Source: Streptomyces sp. Root431
GTDB lineage: Bacteria > Actinomycetota > Actinomycetes > Streptomycetales > Streptomycetaceae
Direction of reading: 5' to 3'
Length of the DNA: 64,000 bases
NCBI RefSeq assembly: GCF_001426585.1
Contig: NZ_LMEI01000013.1
Span: forward strand, 586,462 to 650,461
Positions 1-6,996 of the stretch are shown piece after piece. Positions within the stretch are counted from its first letter, which is position 1, and each line of letters begins with the position of its first letter. The notes under the pieces were generated by a model. It was not told where the DNA came from. It was given only the letters and a program-made list of their open reading frames with translations, and did no database searches. The position numbers were made by a program, and so were the translations under genes.

Positions 1-520
1 GGGCCGCCCAGCGCGGGGCCGCGACCAGGACGTGCTCCTCGTCGCAGAGCGGGGTTGCGGCGAACAGGCCGCCGCGCGGACGGGCGGTCGTCAGGGCCAG
101 GTCGTGGTGGCCCGCCGCGAGCCCGTCGAGGATGTCCTCCGCGTTGCCCACGAAGGAGGCCCGTACGGCGAGACCCTGGCCGACCAGCGGCGTGAGCGCC
201 GGCAGCGCACGGAGCGCCATGAACTCCGGGGGACCGGCGACATGGAGGGTGCGGACGCCGCTCTCCTCGTCGAGGCCGGTCTCGGCGATCTCGACCAGGG
301 CGTCCAGATGGGGTGCGGCGCGGTGCGCCAGCTCGTCGCCGATCGTGGTCGGCGTGACCCCGCGCGCCTGCCGGAGGAACAGCGGCCGGCCCAGCTGCCG
401 CTCCAGGGTCCTGATCTGGCTCGTGACGGCGGGCTGGGAGAGGCCCAGGAGCGCGGCGGCGCGGGTGAAGGAGCCGGCCCGGTGCACCGTGACGAACGTG
501 CGCAGCAGGGCCAGATCCAT
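1..520 (-). CDS. LysR-family transcriptional regulator, 3' end beyond window
   Basis: This is the N-terminal part (about 173 residues) of a LysR-type regulator; the gene runs off the left edge. The ATG at 520-518 opens the usual pattern MDLALLRTFVTVHRAGSF, followed by a winged helix-turn-helix (AALLGLSQPAVTSQIRTLE, residues about 20-40) and the start of the type 2 periplasmic-like effector domain. LysR proteins bind near divergent or neighbouring promoters and respond to a small ligand; the ligand cannot be told here. Its promoter must lie in 521-690, which is relatively A+T rich around 590-660. The gene to its right is on the same strand, so no divergent target is visible in the window. Confidence 0.9.
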   Translation of the reverse strand, partial: MDLALLRTFVTVHRAGSFTRAAALLGLSQPAVTSQIRTLERQLGRPLFLRQARGVTPTTIGDELAHRAAPHLDALVEIAETGLDEESGVRTLHVAGPPEFMALRALPALTPLVGQGLAVRASFVGNAEDILDGLAAGHHDLALTTARPRGGLFAATPLCDEEHVLVAAPRWAA

Positions 521-689
521 GTCCGCCCCCTCCCGGCCGTGCGGCCGTTCGACTCAGGCGGTCGGCTGACTGCGCCTCAGGACCGTCCAACTATAAATAA
601 GTCGATAGGCCTCTGTCGCTACCGTGATTGGACACTGACGCACAGTCAACTAGCCTTGTTCAGGCGGTCTCCGCGCGTGGAACCGAGGG

Positions 690-722
690 CGCTCCGAGCC
701 ACGAGGGGGGAGGCTCGGAGCG
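690..722 (-). terminator. Hairpin terminator of the cystathionine lyase operon
   Basis: An 11-bp perfect stem (690-700 pairs with 712-722) with an 11-nt purine-rich loop lies 26 bp past the stop of the minus-strand lyase gene. It has no clear U tract, which is common for terminators in Streptomyces. Confidence 0.6.
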
Positions 723-747
723 CCCCGTTCCTGCCGCCACCGGCACC

Positions 748-1917
748 TCAGCCGGCGGCTCCGGCCTCGTCGAGGGCCCGCAGGACGTCGGCGATCAGGT
801 CTTCCGGATCCTCGGCGCCCACCGAGAAACGGATGAAGCCCTCCGCGACCGCGTCCCCACCCCAGCGTCCCCGCCGCTCCGCCGTGGAGCGCACGCCGCC
901 GAAGCTGGTGGCGTCGTCCACGAGACGCAGCTCTTCGAGGAACCGCTCGGCCCGCTTCCGGTCCGCCAGCTCGAAGGAGACCACCGGACCGAAGCGCCGC
1001 ATCTGCCGGGCCGCCACCTCGTGCGAGGGGTCGCCGGGCAGTCCCGGGTAGCGCAAACCGGTCACGTCAGCGCGCTCGGCGAGGACGCGCGCGAGGGACA
1101 GGGCGGTGGAGCACTGCCGGTCGATCCGCAGCTGGAGCGTCGCCAGCGAACGGTGGGCCAGCCAGGCCTCCATGGGGCCGGGGATCGCGCCGACGACCTT
1201 GCGCCAGCGCCGTACCTCCGCCGCCCGCTGGGGATCCCGGCAGCTCACGTGCCCGAGCAGGACGTCGCCGTGCCCGGTCATGCCCTTGGTGTCGCTCGCG
1301 ACGGAGAAGTCCGCGCCCAGCTCCAGGGGCCGCTGGCCGAGCGGGGTGGCGAGGGTGTTGTCGACGGCGACGAGCGCCCCCGCAGCGTGCGCCTCGCGCA
1401 CCAGGCGCCGGATGTCGCAGACGTCGAGCCCGGGGTTGGACGGGGTCTCGATCCACAGCAGCCGGGCGCCTTCGAGGGCGGCGAGCTGCCCGTCGCCGCC
1501 GGTCGGCGCGGTGCGGACCTCGATGCCGTACGCCCTCAGCTGCTCGTGCAGCAGCGGCAGCGCCTGGTAGCCGTCGGTCGGCAGCACCACCGCGTCGCCG
1601 GCCTTCAGCTGGGAGAAGAGGACGGCGGAGATCGCGGCCATGCCGGAGGCGAAGACCAGCGTCTCGACGCCCCGCTCCCCCGGTGCCTCCAGCTCACCGA
1701 TCGCCCGTTCCAGGTGGGTCCAGGTGGGGTTCTCGTCGCGGCCGTAGGTGTACGGGCCGGTCGGTTCGCCGGGCAGATGGAAGTGGGCCGCGAAGACCGG
1801 TCCCGGCAGGGTCGGTTCGTACTTCACGGGCTCGGGGAGCCCGGCCCGTACGGCGAGGGTGCCGTCGCCGAGCGCGGCGGCCTCCCGCCGGTCGGGGTCG
1901 CTTGCCTGGTCGGTCAC
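748..1917 (-). CDS. Cystathionine gamma-lyase-type PLP enzyme
   Basis: A 389-residue member of the Cys/Met metabolism PLP-dependent enzymes (fold type I). The family includes cystathionine gamma-lyase, which cleaves cystathionine to cysteine, 2-oxobutyrate and ammonia, and gamma-synthase and methionine lyase. Visible are the substrate-end motif TYGRDENPTW near residues 57-66, the stretch FASGMAAISAV that holds the phosphate, and the Schiff-base lysine in SDTKGMTGH (Lys211). Length is normal for the family. The start overlaps the stop of the ptpA-like gene by 4 bp, so the two are translationally coupled. Activity (lyase versus synthase) is inferred from common annotation of actinobacterial homologues, not proven by the sequence. 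Confidence 0.85.
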   Translation of the reverse strand: MTDQASDPDRREAAALGDGTLAVRAGLPEPVKYEPTLPGPVFAAHFHLPGEPTGPYTYGRDENPTWTHLERAIGELEAPGERGVETLVFASGMAAISAVLFSQLKAGDAVVLPTDGYQALPLLHEQLRAYGIEVRTAPTGGDGQLAALEGARLLWIETPSNPGLDVCDIRRLVREAHAAGALVAVDNTLATPLGQRPLELGADFSVASDTKGMTGHGDVLLGHVSCRDPQRAAEVRRWRKVVGAIPGPMEAWLAHRSLATLQLRIDRQCSTALSLARVLAERADVTGLRYPGLPGDPSHEVAARQMRRFGPVVSFELADRKRAERFLEELRLVDDATSFGGVRSTAERRGRWGGDAVAEGFIRFSVGAEDPEDLIADVLRALDEAGAAG

Positions 1918-2405
1918 GCTGTCCGTTCCTCCACTTCCGCACGTACGGTCGCGAGCAGTCCCTCGCTCGCGGCCTCCACCATCTCAAGGCACTCCTCGAA
2001 GCCCTCTATGCCCCCGTAGTACGGGTCGGGGACGTCGAGCGCGTCCCCCGCGGCCGGGTCGTAGGAGCGCAGCAGCCGTATCCTCGCCGCTTCCTCGGGG
2101 GTGCGGGCGAGCGCCCGGAGCTCCCGGACATGCCCCTCGTCCAGCGCGATCACCAGGTCGAGGGCGGGGAACCAGGAGGCCCGGAACTGGCGGGCGGAGT
2201 GGGCGGAGGTGTAGCCGTTCTCCTCCAGGACGGCGACCGTGCGCGGGTCGGCACCGTCGCCCTCGTGCCAGCCGCCGGTTCCCGCACTGTCGACCTCCAC
2301 CGCCCCGCCGAGGCCGGCCTCCTCCACACGACGGCGGAAGACGTGCTCGGCCATCGGCGAGCGGCAGATGTTGCCCGTGCAGACGAAGCACACGCGATAG
2401 GTCAC
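1914..2405 (-). CDS. ptpA: Low-molecular-weight protein-tyrosine phosphatase
   Basis: A 163-residue cytoplasmic phosphatase of the low-molecular-weight PTP family. The P-loop CxxxxxR(S) is seen at residues 9-16 (CTGNICRS), giving nucleophile Cys9 and phosphate-binding Arg15, and the general acid is in DPYYGG near residue 125. In Streptomyces, PtpA dephosphorylates tyrosine-phosphorylated proteins and raising it has been linked to antibiotic production; that is family knowledge. It is the middle gene of a three-gene minus-strand operon: 10 bp downstream of the holin-like gene and overlapping the lyase by 4 bp. Confidence 0.92.
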   Translation of the reverse strand: MTYRVCFVCTGNICRSPMAEHVFRRRVEEAGLGGAVEVDSAGTGGWHEGDGADPRTVAVLEENGYTSAHSARQFRASWFPALDLVIALDEGHVRELRALARTPEEAARIRLLRSYDPAAGDALDVPDPYYGGIEGFEECLEMVEAASEGLLATVRAEVEERTA

Positions 2406-2415
2406 GGTCGCCGGC

Positions 2416-2793
2416 TCAGTCGCCGTCGGGGAGCACGATGTTCAGTGCCCACGAGACGATGGAGATGATCAGACCGCCGAGGACGGCGGTCCAGAAGCCC
2501 TCCACGTGGAAGCTGAGGTCGAACTGGTCGGCCAGCCAGGACGTGAGCAGCAGCATCAGGGCGTTGACCACCAGGGTGATCAGGCCGAGCGTCAGAATGA
2601 AGAGCGGCAGTGTCAGCAGCTTGACGATCGGCTTGACCAAGACGTTCACGAGCCCGAAGACCAAGGCGACGAGAATGAGGGTCAGGGCCTTCTTGCCGGT
2701 GCTCTCACCGGTCAGGGTGATGTCCTGGAGCAGCCAGATGGCGACTCCCAGGGCGCCCGCGTTGGCGAGCGTCTTGACTACGAAATTCTTCAT
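2416..2793 (-). CDS. Phage holin-like four-helix membrane protein
   Basis: A 125-residue integral membrane protein of the phage holin family IV / membrane protein of unknown function type. Four hydrophobic segments are visible (about residues 12-23, 36-55, 60-83 and 100-120), with the conserved NxLVKPIVKLLTLPLFILTLG-like core in the middle and a short acidic C-terminus ending LPDGD. The name reflects a fold relationship only; the chromosomal copies are widespread and are not shown to lyse cells. ATG 2793 is chosen from family N-termini (MKNF); an in-frame ATG at 2814 would add seven residues. First gene of the operon with ptpA and the lyase. Confidence 0.8.
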   Translation of the reverse strand: MKNFVVKTLANAGALGVAIWLLQDITLTGESTGKKALTLILVALVFGLVNVLVKPIVKLLTLPLFILTLGLITLVVNALMLLLTSWLADQFDLSFHVEGFWTAVLGGLIISIVSWALNIVLPDGD

Positions 2794-2844
2794 GTGTCTG
2801 ATCGTGGCAGACATGATCGGGCCAAGGGCAGGGGCGGACAGACA

Positions 2845-3162
2845 GTGAAGGCATTCCGGCTGGACGAACTGGAGGCGGAGCGCGCCGCGAACCAGGGCGC
2901 CTATCTCCAGTTCCTGCGCGAGCGGAACATGTCGGTGGGCCTGTACGCGCTCGACGCCGGGGCGCTCGACCCGCAGCAGCCGCACGGTCAGGACGAGGTG
3001 TACTTCGTGGTGAGCGGCCGCGCCGCGATCACGGTCGGGGAGGAGACGACCCAGGTGGCGCGCGGCAGCGTGGTCTACGTGCCGGCCGGGGTTCCCCACA
3101 AGTTCCACCACATCAGCGAGGATCTGCGGGTCATGGTGGTCTTCTCCCCTCCGGAGAGCTGA
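2845..3162 (+). CDS. Small cupin-domain protein
   Basis: A 105-residue single-domain cupin (conserved beta-barrel). The two cupin motifs are clear: motif 1 around residues 41-60 (G..PHGQDEVYFVVSGRA, with the metal-ligand His and Glu) and motif 2 around residues 73-92 (PAGVPHKFHH). The GTG at 2845 follows a purine-rich GGGGCGG ribosome site. Its substrate is unknown; proteins of this size can be isomerases, dioxygenases or sensors. It is divergent from the holin-like gene with only 51 bp between start codons, so the two promoters must overlap or sit inside the coding ends. A repeat follows directly after the stop. Confidence 0.85.
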   Translation: MKAFRLDELEAERAANQGAYLQFLRERNMSVGLYALDAGALDPQQPHGQDEVYFVVSGRAAITVGEETTQVARGSVVYVPAGVPHKFHHISEDLRVMVVFSPPES

Positions 3163-3163
3163 G

Positions 3164-3273
3164 CCCCGAGGCGGCGATGGCCCCCGAGGCGCCGGTGACC
3201 CCCGCGGCAGCGGCGGTGACCCCCGAGGCGGCGATGGCGATCCCCGAGGTGGCGGCGGTGACCCCCTAGGGGG
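3164..3273 (+). repeat. Degenerate tandem repeat just past the cupin stop
   Basis: About four imperfect copies of a GC-rich 24-30 bp unit (core CCCCGAGGCGGCGATGG) start two bases after the cupin stop codon and end in a perfect 12-bp palindrome CCCCCTAGGGGG (3262-3273). In the +1 frame relative to the cupin the repeat is fully open and reads as Pro-Glu-Ala-Ala-Met/Val-Thr blocks up to a TAG. Confidence 0.75.
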
Positions 3274-3288
3274 CGGATCAGGGGAGAG

Positions 3289-3308
3289 CGGGGGCCGTGG
3301 GGCCCCCG
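3289..3308 (+). terminator. Candidate hairpin terminator downstream of the cupin
   Basis: An 8-bp perfect G+C stem, CGGGGGCC (3289-3296) paired with GGCCCCCG (3301-3308), with a GTGG loop. It lies between the cupin repeat and the promoter region of the small membrane protein gene. There is no U tract. Confidence 0.4.
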
Positions 3309-3387
3309 TGGGCCGTCTTGCGCGCCTAGCCTTGAGGGTGTTCGGCGCGGAGTGCGCGGAACGGAACTTCGAGAGCGAGGTAGGACC

Positions 3388-3606
3388 ATGGCCGTACAGG
3401 AGATTCTCGCGGGGATGCCCTGGTGGGTGAAGTGGGTCGTCATACCCGCTCTCGCCCTGCTGGTCTTCGGCGGACTGATCACCAGCGTGCTGACCTTCGT
3501 GGTCGCGCTGCTGTTCAAGGTGCTGCTCTTCGTGGCCCTCGTGGCCGGAGTGGTCTACGTCGTACGGAAGTTCAAGAACTCCTCCGGGTCGCGCGAGGAC
3601 TGGTAG
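3388..3606 (+). CDS. Small membrane protein, DUF5326 family
   Basis: A 72-residue protein with two adjoining hydrophobic segments (about residues 12-33 and 36-58) and a short basic and polar tail (YVVRKFKNSSGSREDW). This matches the actinobacterial DUF5326 proteins that sit next to ssgR in Streptomyces; function is unknown. The start ATG 3388 is preceded by GAGGTAGGACC, a good ribosome site, and is preferred over the in-frame ATG at 3352. Codon use is typical for the genome. No motif suggests enzymatic activity; a structural or stress role in the membrane is only a guess. Confidence 0.8.
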   Translation: MAVQEILAGMPWWVKWVVIPALALLVFGGLITSVLTFVVALLFKVLLFVALVAGVVYVVRKFKNSSGSREDW

Positions 3607-3803
3607 CACAAGCCGTCGCACGGCAGGCGACCGACGGCAGGCATTAGCCCGGGCGGGGGAACGCGTGGGCGGAACCGGGCGGCGCCTCAAGGGCTGCCAC
3701 TAGAGTGGAATCCCTCCGCCGTGTTGGGGACTACAGGCGTAGACCTCCCTACTGACCAGCGGTTTCCCAGGCCCGGCGGGCGCGCGGGGGCGGCCCCCGC
3801 GGG

Positions 3804-3820
3804 CGGATGCCATGCATCCG
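3804..3820. promoter_or_regulatory. Inverted repeat upstream of ssgR
   Basis: A perfect 7-bp inverted repeat, CGGATGC (3804-3810) and GCATCCG (3814-3820), separated by CAT, ends 22 bp before the ssgR start. The dyad could be an operator, for example for SsgR itself (IclR proteins bind dyads) or for another developmental regulator. No experiment supports this here. Confidence 0.4.
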
Positions 3821-3842
3821 TCGTCACGCCTGGGGGTGACCT

Positions 3843-4613
3843 TTGGCCACGGCTACGCAGACTGCTGCACCTACCCTGATCGGCTCGGTGCAGCGGGCGC
3901 TGAGACTTCTGGAGGCCGTGTCCTCCCATGTGGACGGCGCCCCGGCCAAACAGCTCGCCCGTGAGACGGGCCTTCCGCTGCCCACCACGTACCACCTGCT
4001 CCGCACCCTGACGCACGAGGGCTATCTACGCCGCGAGAAGGGTGTGTTCGTCCTGGGCGACGCCGCCGTCCGACTGGCCGGCGGCGGAGCTGTGCAGAAT
4101 CGTCGCATCAAGATCGAAGACTCCCTTGCCCGTTGGCGGGACGAGATCGGTGTGCCGGTGTACTTCGCCCTCTACCGCGAGGGAGAGATCGAGCTCGTCG
4201 CCGTCGCGGACACTCCCTCCGCCCCCGCAGTGGAGGAGTGGGCCGACTTCCGCGAGACCGCGCACGCGCACGCCATCGGGCAGTGCCTGCTGAGTCAACT
4301 CGATCTGAAAGCTCGTCAAGACCACCTCGACCGCCATCCGGTGGAAGCCATCACTCCGTACACGGTGCGTAACCGCCGTGTCCTTTTGGAGCGTTTGGGC
4401 GGTTTGGGGCGAATGGAACCCCTGGTAGAGCGTCAGGAATATGCGCTCGGCACGGTCTGTGCCGCCATTCCCATCACGGCGGGCTCCGCGGCGGCCGCGA
4501 TGGCCATTTCCCTCCCCCTTCACCAGGAAGAACGGTTGCTCCCAGCAGTCGAGCGGCTACGTACGGAGATCGGCAGGCTCTTCAGTTCGCTCGCGTTCTC
4601 TATCAGTATCTGA
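3843..4613 (+). CDS. ssgR: IclR-family activator SsgR
   Basis: A 256-residue IclR-type regulator: N-terminal winged helix-turn-helix (residues about 14-75, with AKQLARETGLPLPTTYHLL as recognition region) and a C-terminal effector-binding domain of the IclR/GAF-like fold (about 85-250). In S. coelicolor SsgR activates transcription of ssgA, the sporulation gene immediately downstream, and the same arrangement is kept here. The start is TTG 3843, with TGGGGGTGACC as ribosome site; no ATG is available in frame nearby. Relatively low G+C in the third position near the 3' end is noticeable (CTCTATCAGTATC before the stop). Identification rests on family plus position next to ssgA. Confidence 0.9.
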   Translation: MATATQTAAPTLIGSVQRALRLLEAVSSHVDGAPAKQLARETGLPLPTTYHLLRTLTHEGYLRREKGVFVLGDAAVRLAGGGAVQNRRIKIEDSLARWRDEIGVPVYFALYREGEIELVAVADTPSAPAVEEWADFRETAHAHAIGQCLLSQLDLKARQDHLDRHPVEAITPYTVRNRRVLLERLGGLGRMEPLVERQEYALGTVCAAIPITAGSAAAAMAISLPLHQEERLLPAVERLRTEIGRLFSSLAFSISI

Positions 4614-4781
4614 AAAATCACTCCTTGTGATCTGCTAGCGCTTACAGCACGATTGCGTCAAGAGGGCCACGGGGGATCATTCCTGGCCGTTTCGGTCACA
4701 GCTTTCAGCAGCTGTGTTTACACAACTGCTTCATCTACTGCGGGGTACATGATGCGAGAGTCGGTTCAGGCCGAGGTCCTG

Positions 4782-5186
4782 ATGAGCTTCCTCGTCTCCG
4801 AGGAGCTCTGCTTCAAGATCCCAGTCGAGCTGCGATACGAGACCCGGGATCCTTACGCGGTGCGGATGACCTTCCACCTCCCCGGCGACGCGCCCGTTAC
4901 CTGGGCGTTCGGCAGGGAACTGCTGCTCGACGGGATCAACAGGCCGAGCGGGGACGGGGACGTGCACATCGCCCCGACGGACCCCGAGGGGCTCTCGGAC
5001 GTCTCCATCCGGCTCCAGGTAGGCGGCGACCGCGCCCTGTTCCGGGCCAGCGCGCCGCCGCTGGTCGCGTTCCTCGACCGCACGGACAAGCTGGTTCCGC
5101 TTGGTCAGGAACGGACACTCGGTGACTTCGAGGACAACCTGGAGGCGGCACTCGGCCGGATTCTGGCAGAGGAGAACGCCGGCTGA
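4782..5186 (+). CDS. ssgA: Sporulation and septum protein SsgA
   Basis: A 134-residue SsgA-like protein, a family found only in morphologically complex actinomycetes. SsgA marks sites of cell-wall remodelling, stimulates septation and, in S. coelicolor, is needed for sporulation on most carbon sources. The family core is evident: LRYETRDPYAVRMTFHLPG, VTWAFGRELLLDG, GDGDVHI and VAFLDRTDKLVPLGQE. ATG 4782 follows CGAGGTCCT and matches known N-termini (MSFLVSEEL); an in-frame ATG at 4749 would add 11 residues. The coding end is the first unit of a 27-bp tandem repeat whose later copies lack the stop, so a longer readthrough product is conceivable. Upstream 4614-4781 holds a TGTGTTTACACA dyad at 4713-4724. 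Confidence 0.95.
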   Translation: MSFLVSEELCFKIPVELRYETRDPYAVRMTFHLPGDAPVTWAFGRELLLDGINRPSGDGDVHIAPTDPEGLSDVSIRLQVGGDRALFRASAPPLVAFLDRTDKLVPLGQERTLGDFEDNLEAALGRILAEENAG

Positions 5187-5294
5187 GTCGGGGTGGACGA
5201 GGATGCCGGCCGAGTCGGGGTGGACGAGGACGCCGGCCGAGTCGGGGTGGACGAGGACGCCGGCCGAGTCGGGGTAGAGGAAGGCGCCGGCTGA
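5178..5294 (+). repeat. 27-bp tandem repeat spanning the ssgA stop codon
   Basis: Four 27-bp units (5178-5204, 5205-5231, 5232-5258, 5259-5285) plus a 9-bp partial fifth (5286-5294). Unit 1 contains the ssgA stop TGA; units 2-4 have CGA at the same place and the partial fifth unit again has TGA. Because 27 is a multiple of three, the ssgA frame stays open from the first TGA to the second and would add 9-residue blocks of the type VGVDEDAGR. Units 1-3 are almost identical; unit 4 has diverged. Confidence 0.9.
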
Positions 5295-5321
5295 TCGTGG
5301 CCGGTGTGCCGAGCGGAGCCC

Positions 5322-6797
5322 CTACTTCGCGCGGCGGCGCCGACCGCCCCGTACCGCCGCCGCCCGGGGCTTCCCGCCGGCGTCGGATCCCGGCCGGTCG
5401 GCGGAGACCACGAGCGCCGCGAGGACCGTGGTGACCGGCACGGAGGCGACCAGACCGATCGAACCGACCAGCGTTCGGACGATCTCCTCCGCGACCAGCT
5501 CGCTGTTGGCCACCGTGCCCATGCTGCTCTGCGCGATCGAGAAGAGCAGCAGCAGCGGCAGGGCGGCGCCCGCGTAGGCGAGGACCAGGGTGTTCACGAC
5601 CGAGGCGATGTGGTCGCGGCCGATCCGGATCGCGGCCCGGTACAGCGCGCGCGGCCCCATGCCCGGGTCGGCCTGGTGCAGTTCCCAGACCGCCGACGTC
5701 TGGGTGACGGTCACGTCGTCGAGCACACCGAGCGAACCGATGATGATGCCGGCGAGCAGCAGGCCGGACATGTCGATGTCCGGGTACAGGCCGTGGATCA
5801 GGCCGGTGTTGTCGTCGGTGTTGCCGCTGAGCGAGGCCCAGTCGATGAACAGCGAGCCGAGCAGACCGATCAGCATCAGCGAGATCAGCGTGCCGAGCAC
5901 CGCGACGGAGGTGCGGGCCGAGAGCCCATGGCACATGTAGAGAGCGATCAGCATGATCGCGCTCGACCCGACCACCGCCACGACCAGCGGATTCGAGCCC
6001 TCCAGGATCGCCGGCAGGATGAAGAGGGTCAGCACCAGGAAGCTCGCGGCGAGCGAGATGAGCGCCATCACGCCCTTCATCCGGCCGACGAGCACGACCA
6101 CGAGGGCGAAGAGCCCGGCGAGCACCGTCAGCGGAACCTTCCGGTTCACGTCCGTCACCGAGTACTGCAGGTCGCGCGGGGCGTCGGGGGCGTACGCCAC
6201 CACCACGCCCTGCCCCTCGTGCAGTTGACGCGGCGCGTCCGGTTGCACGATCTCCGTGAACGTACGCCCCTTCTCCGCGCCGCTGGTGACCTCGATCGTC
6301 GCCTTCTCGCACTGCCCCTGCTGGGCGTTGACCGCCTCGCGCCCCTCGGGGGTGGAGGTGTCCCCGGTCGGCGGGACCTGGGCGGCGTTCACGTCCTTGC
6401 AGTCGACCTGTTCGACGGAGACGACCGTGCCCTGCTCGGTCTGCCGGTCGAAGCCGACCCCGGTGCGCTCGTGCGCCGGGGTACCCCCGGGCCACAGGAT
6501 CGCGAGCCCGACCACGACGGCCGTGGCGAAGGGGATCAGGACCGCGGCGATGACCTTGCGCAGATGCCGGGAGACGGGCGCGGCGGGGCCGTGGCTGTGG
6601 CTGTGCCCGTGGCCATGGCCCGAATCGTGCCCGCGGCCCGAATCATTTCCACGGCCCGAATCGTGCCCGCGGCCCGAATCATTTCCACGGCCCGAATCGT
6701 GCCCGCGGCCCGAATCATGCCCATGGTCCGGTTCATGACCGTGGCCGGGTTCGTGGCCGTGGCCGTGCGGCTCGGGGGTCTGCTGGGGGGAAGTCAC
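5322..6797 (-). CDS. YibE/F-family multi-pass membrane protein with His-rich N-terminus
   Basis: A protein of about 491 residues of the YibE/F family (function unknown; often proposed to be a transporter). The N-terminal 75 residues are cytoplasmic-looking and very rich in His, Gly and Asp (PHGHGHEPGHGHEPDHGHD), a composition seen in metal-binding segments. One transmembrane helix follows (about 83-103), then an extracytoplasmic domain containing a VDCKDV...GQCEKA cysteine pair (about 140-190), then about seven helices to the C-terminus, which ends in a basic tail. GTG 6797 is preferred because the earlier GTG 6828-6830 adds a poorly conserved stretch. The His-rich part is encoded by a 36-bp tandem repeat. 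Convergent with ssgA. Confidence 0.8.
   Translation of the reverse strand: MTSPQQTPEPHGHGHEPGHGHEPDHGHDSGRGHDSGRGNDSGRGHDSGRGNDSGRGHDSGHGHGHSHSHGPAAPVSRHLRKVIAAVLIPFATAVVVGLAILWPGGTPAHERTGVGFDRQTEQGTVVSVEQVDCKDVNAAQVPPTGDTSTPEGREAVNAQQGQCEKATIEVTSGAEKGRTFTEIVQPDAPRQLHEGQGVVVAYAPDAPRDLQYSVTDVNRKVPLTVLAGLFALVVVLVGRMKGVMALISLAASFLVLTLFILPAILEGSNPLVVAVVGSSAIMLIALYMCHGLSARTSVAVLGTLISLMLIGLLGSLFIDWASLSGNTDDNTGLIHGLYPDIDMSGLLLAGIIIGSLGVLDDVTVTQTSAVWELHQADPGMGPRALYRAAIRIGRDHIASVVNTLVLAYAGAALPLLLLFSIAQSSMGTVANSELVAEEIVRTLVGSIGLVASVPVTTVLAALVVSADRPGSDAGGKPRAAAVRGGRRRRAK
6621..6726 (-). repeat. 36-bp tandem repeat encoding DSGRGH/DSGRGN blocks
   Basis: Just under three copies of a 36-bp unit (6621-6656, 6657-6692, 6693-6726), itself two 18-bp half-units, inside the N-terminal coding part of the YibE/F gene. 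It encodes alternating six-residue blocks DSGRGH and DSGRGN. Copies 1 and 2 are identical, which points to recent expansion. Confidence 0.9.
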
Positions 6798-6880
6798 CGA
6801 CCGATCATCGCAAGAACGGCGGGGGCCCACTGTTCAGCACGCCAGGGATGACGCTAGCGTGGTGACACCTTTGCACACGC

Positions 6881-6986
6881 GGGAGCTCGGAGCACCGGGC
6901 TGAGAGGGCGCTGATCACCGTACGCACGTACGGGAGGAGGCTGCGCCGACCGCCGAACCTGTTACCGGGTAATGCCGGCGTAGGGA
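6881..6986 (+). promoter_or_regulatory. TPP riboswitch (THI element) upstream of thiC
   Basis: The leader contains the conserved THI-box blocks in order: GGGAGCTCGGAGCACCGG, CTGAGAGGGCG (6900-6910), a variable hairpin (TACGCACGTACGGGAGGAG), CTGCGCCGACCGC with GAACCTG (6957-6963), and ACCGGGTAATGCCGGCGTAGGGAG (6964-6987). It binds thiamin pyrophosphate. Because the 3' part holds the ribosome site AGGGAG just before the thiC ATG, control is probably by sequestering translation initiation. Confidence 0.95.
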
Positions 6987-6996
6987 GATCGGTCTC

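Noticed and set aside
32..1051. Long open frame on the plus strand across the LysR and lyase genes
   Set aside because: It is antisense to two well-recognised genes and shows the high-G+C shadow pattern; no ribosome site or family match.
2416..2793. Holin-like gene as evidence of a prophage
   Set aside because: No other phage genes are nearby, and this family is a common chromosomal membrane protein in actinobacteria.
4684..4693. TGGCCGTTTC as an AdpA site upstream of ssgA
   Set aside because: One mismatch to a loose 10-bp consensus that will occur often by chance; not strong enough to list.
5178..5294. The ssgA repeat as a CRISPR array
   Set aside because: Units are contiguous with no spacers and lie in the reading frame of ssgA.
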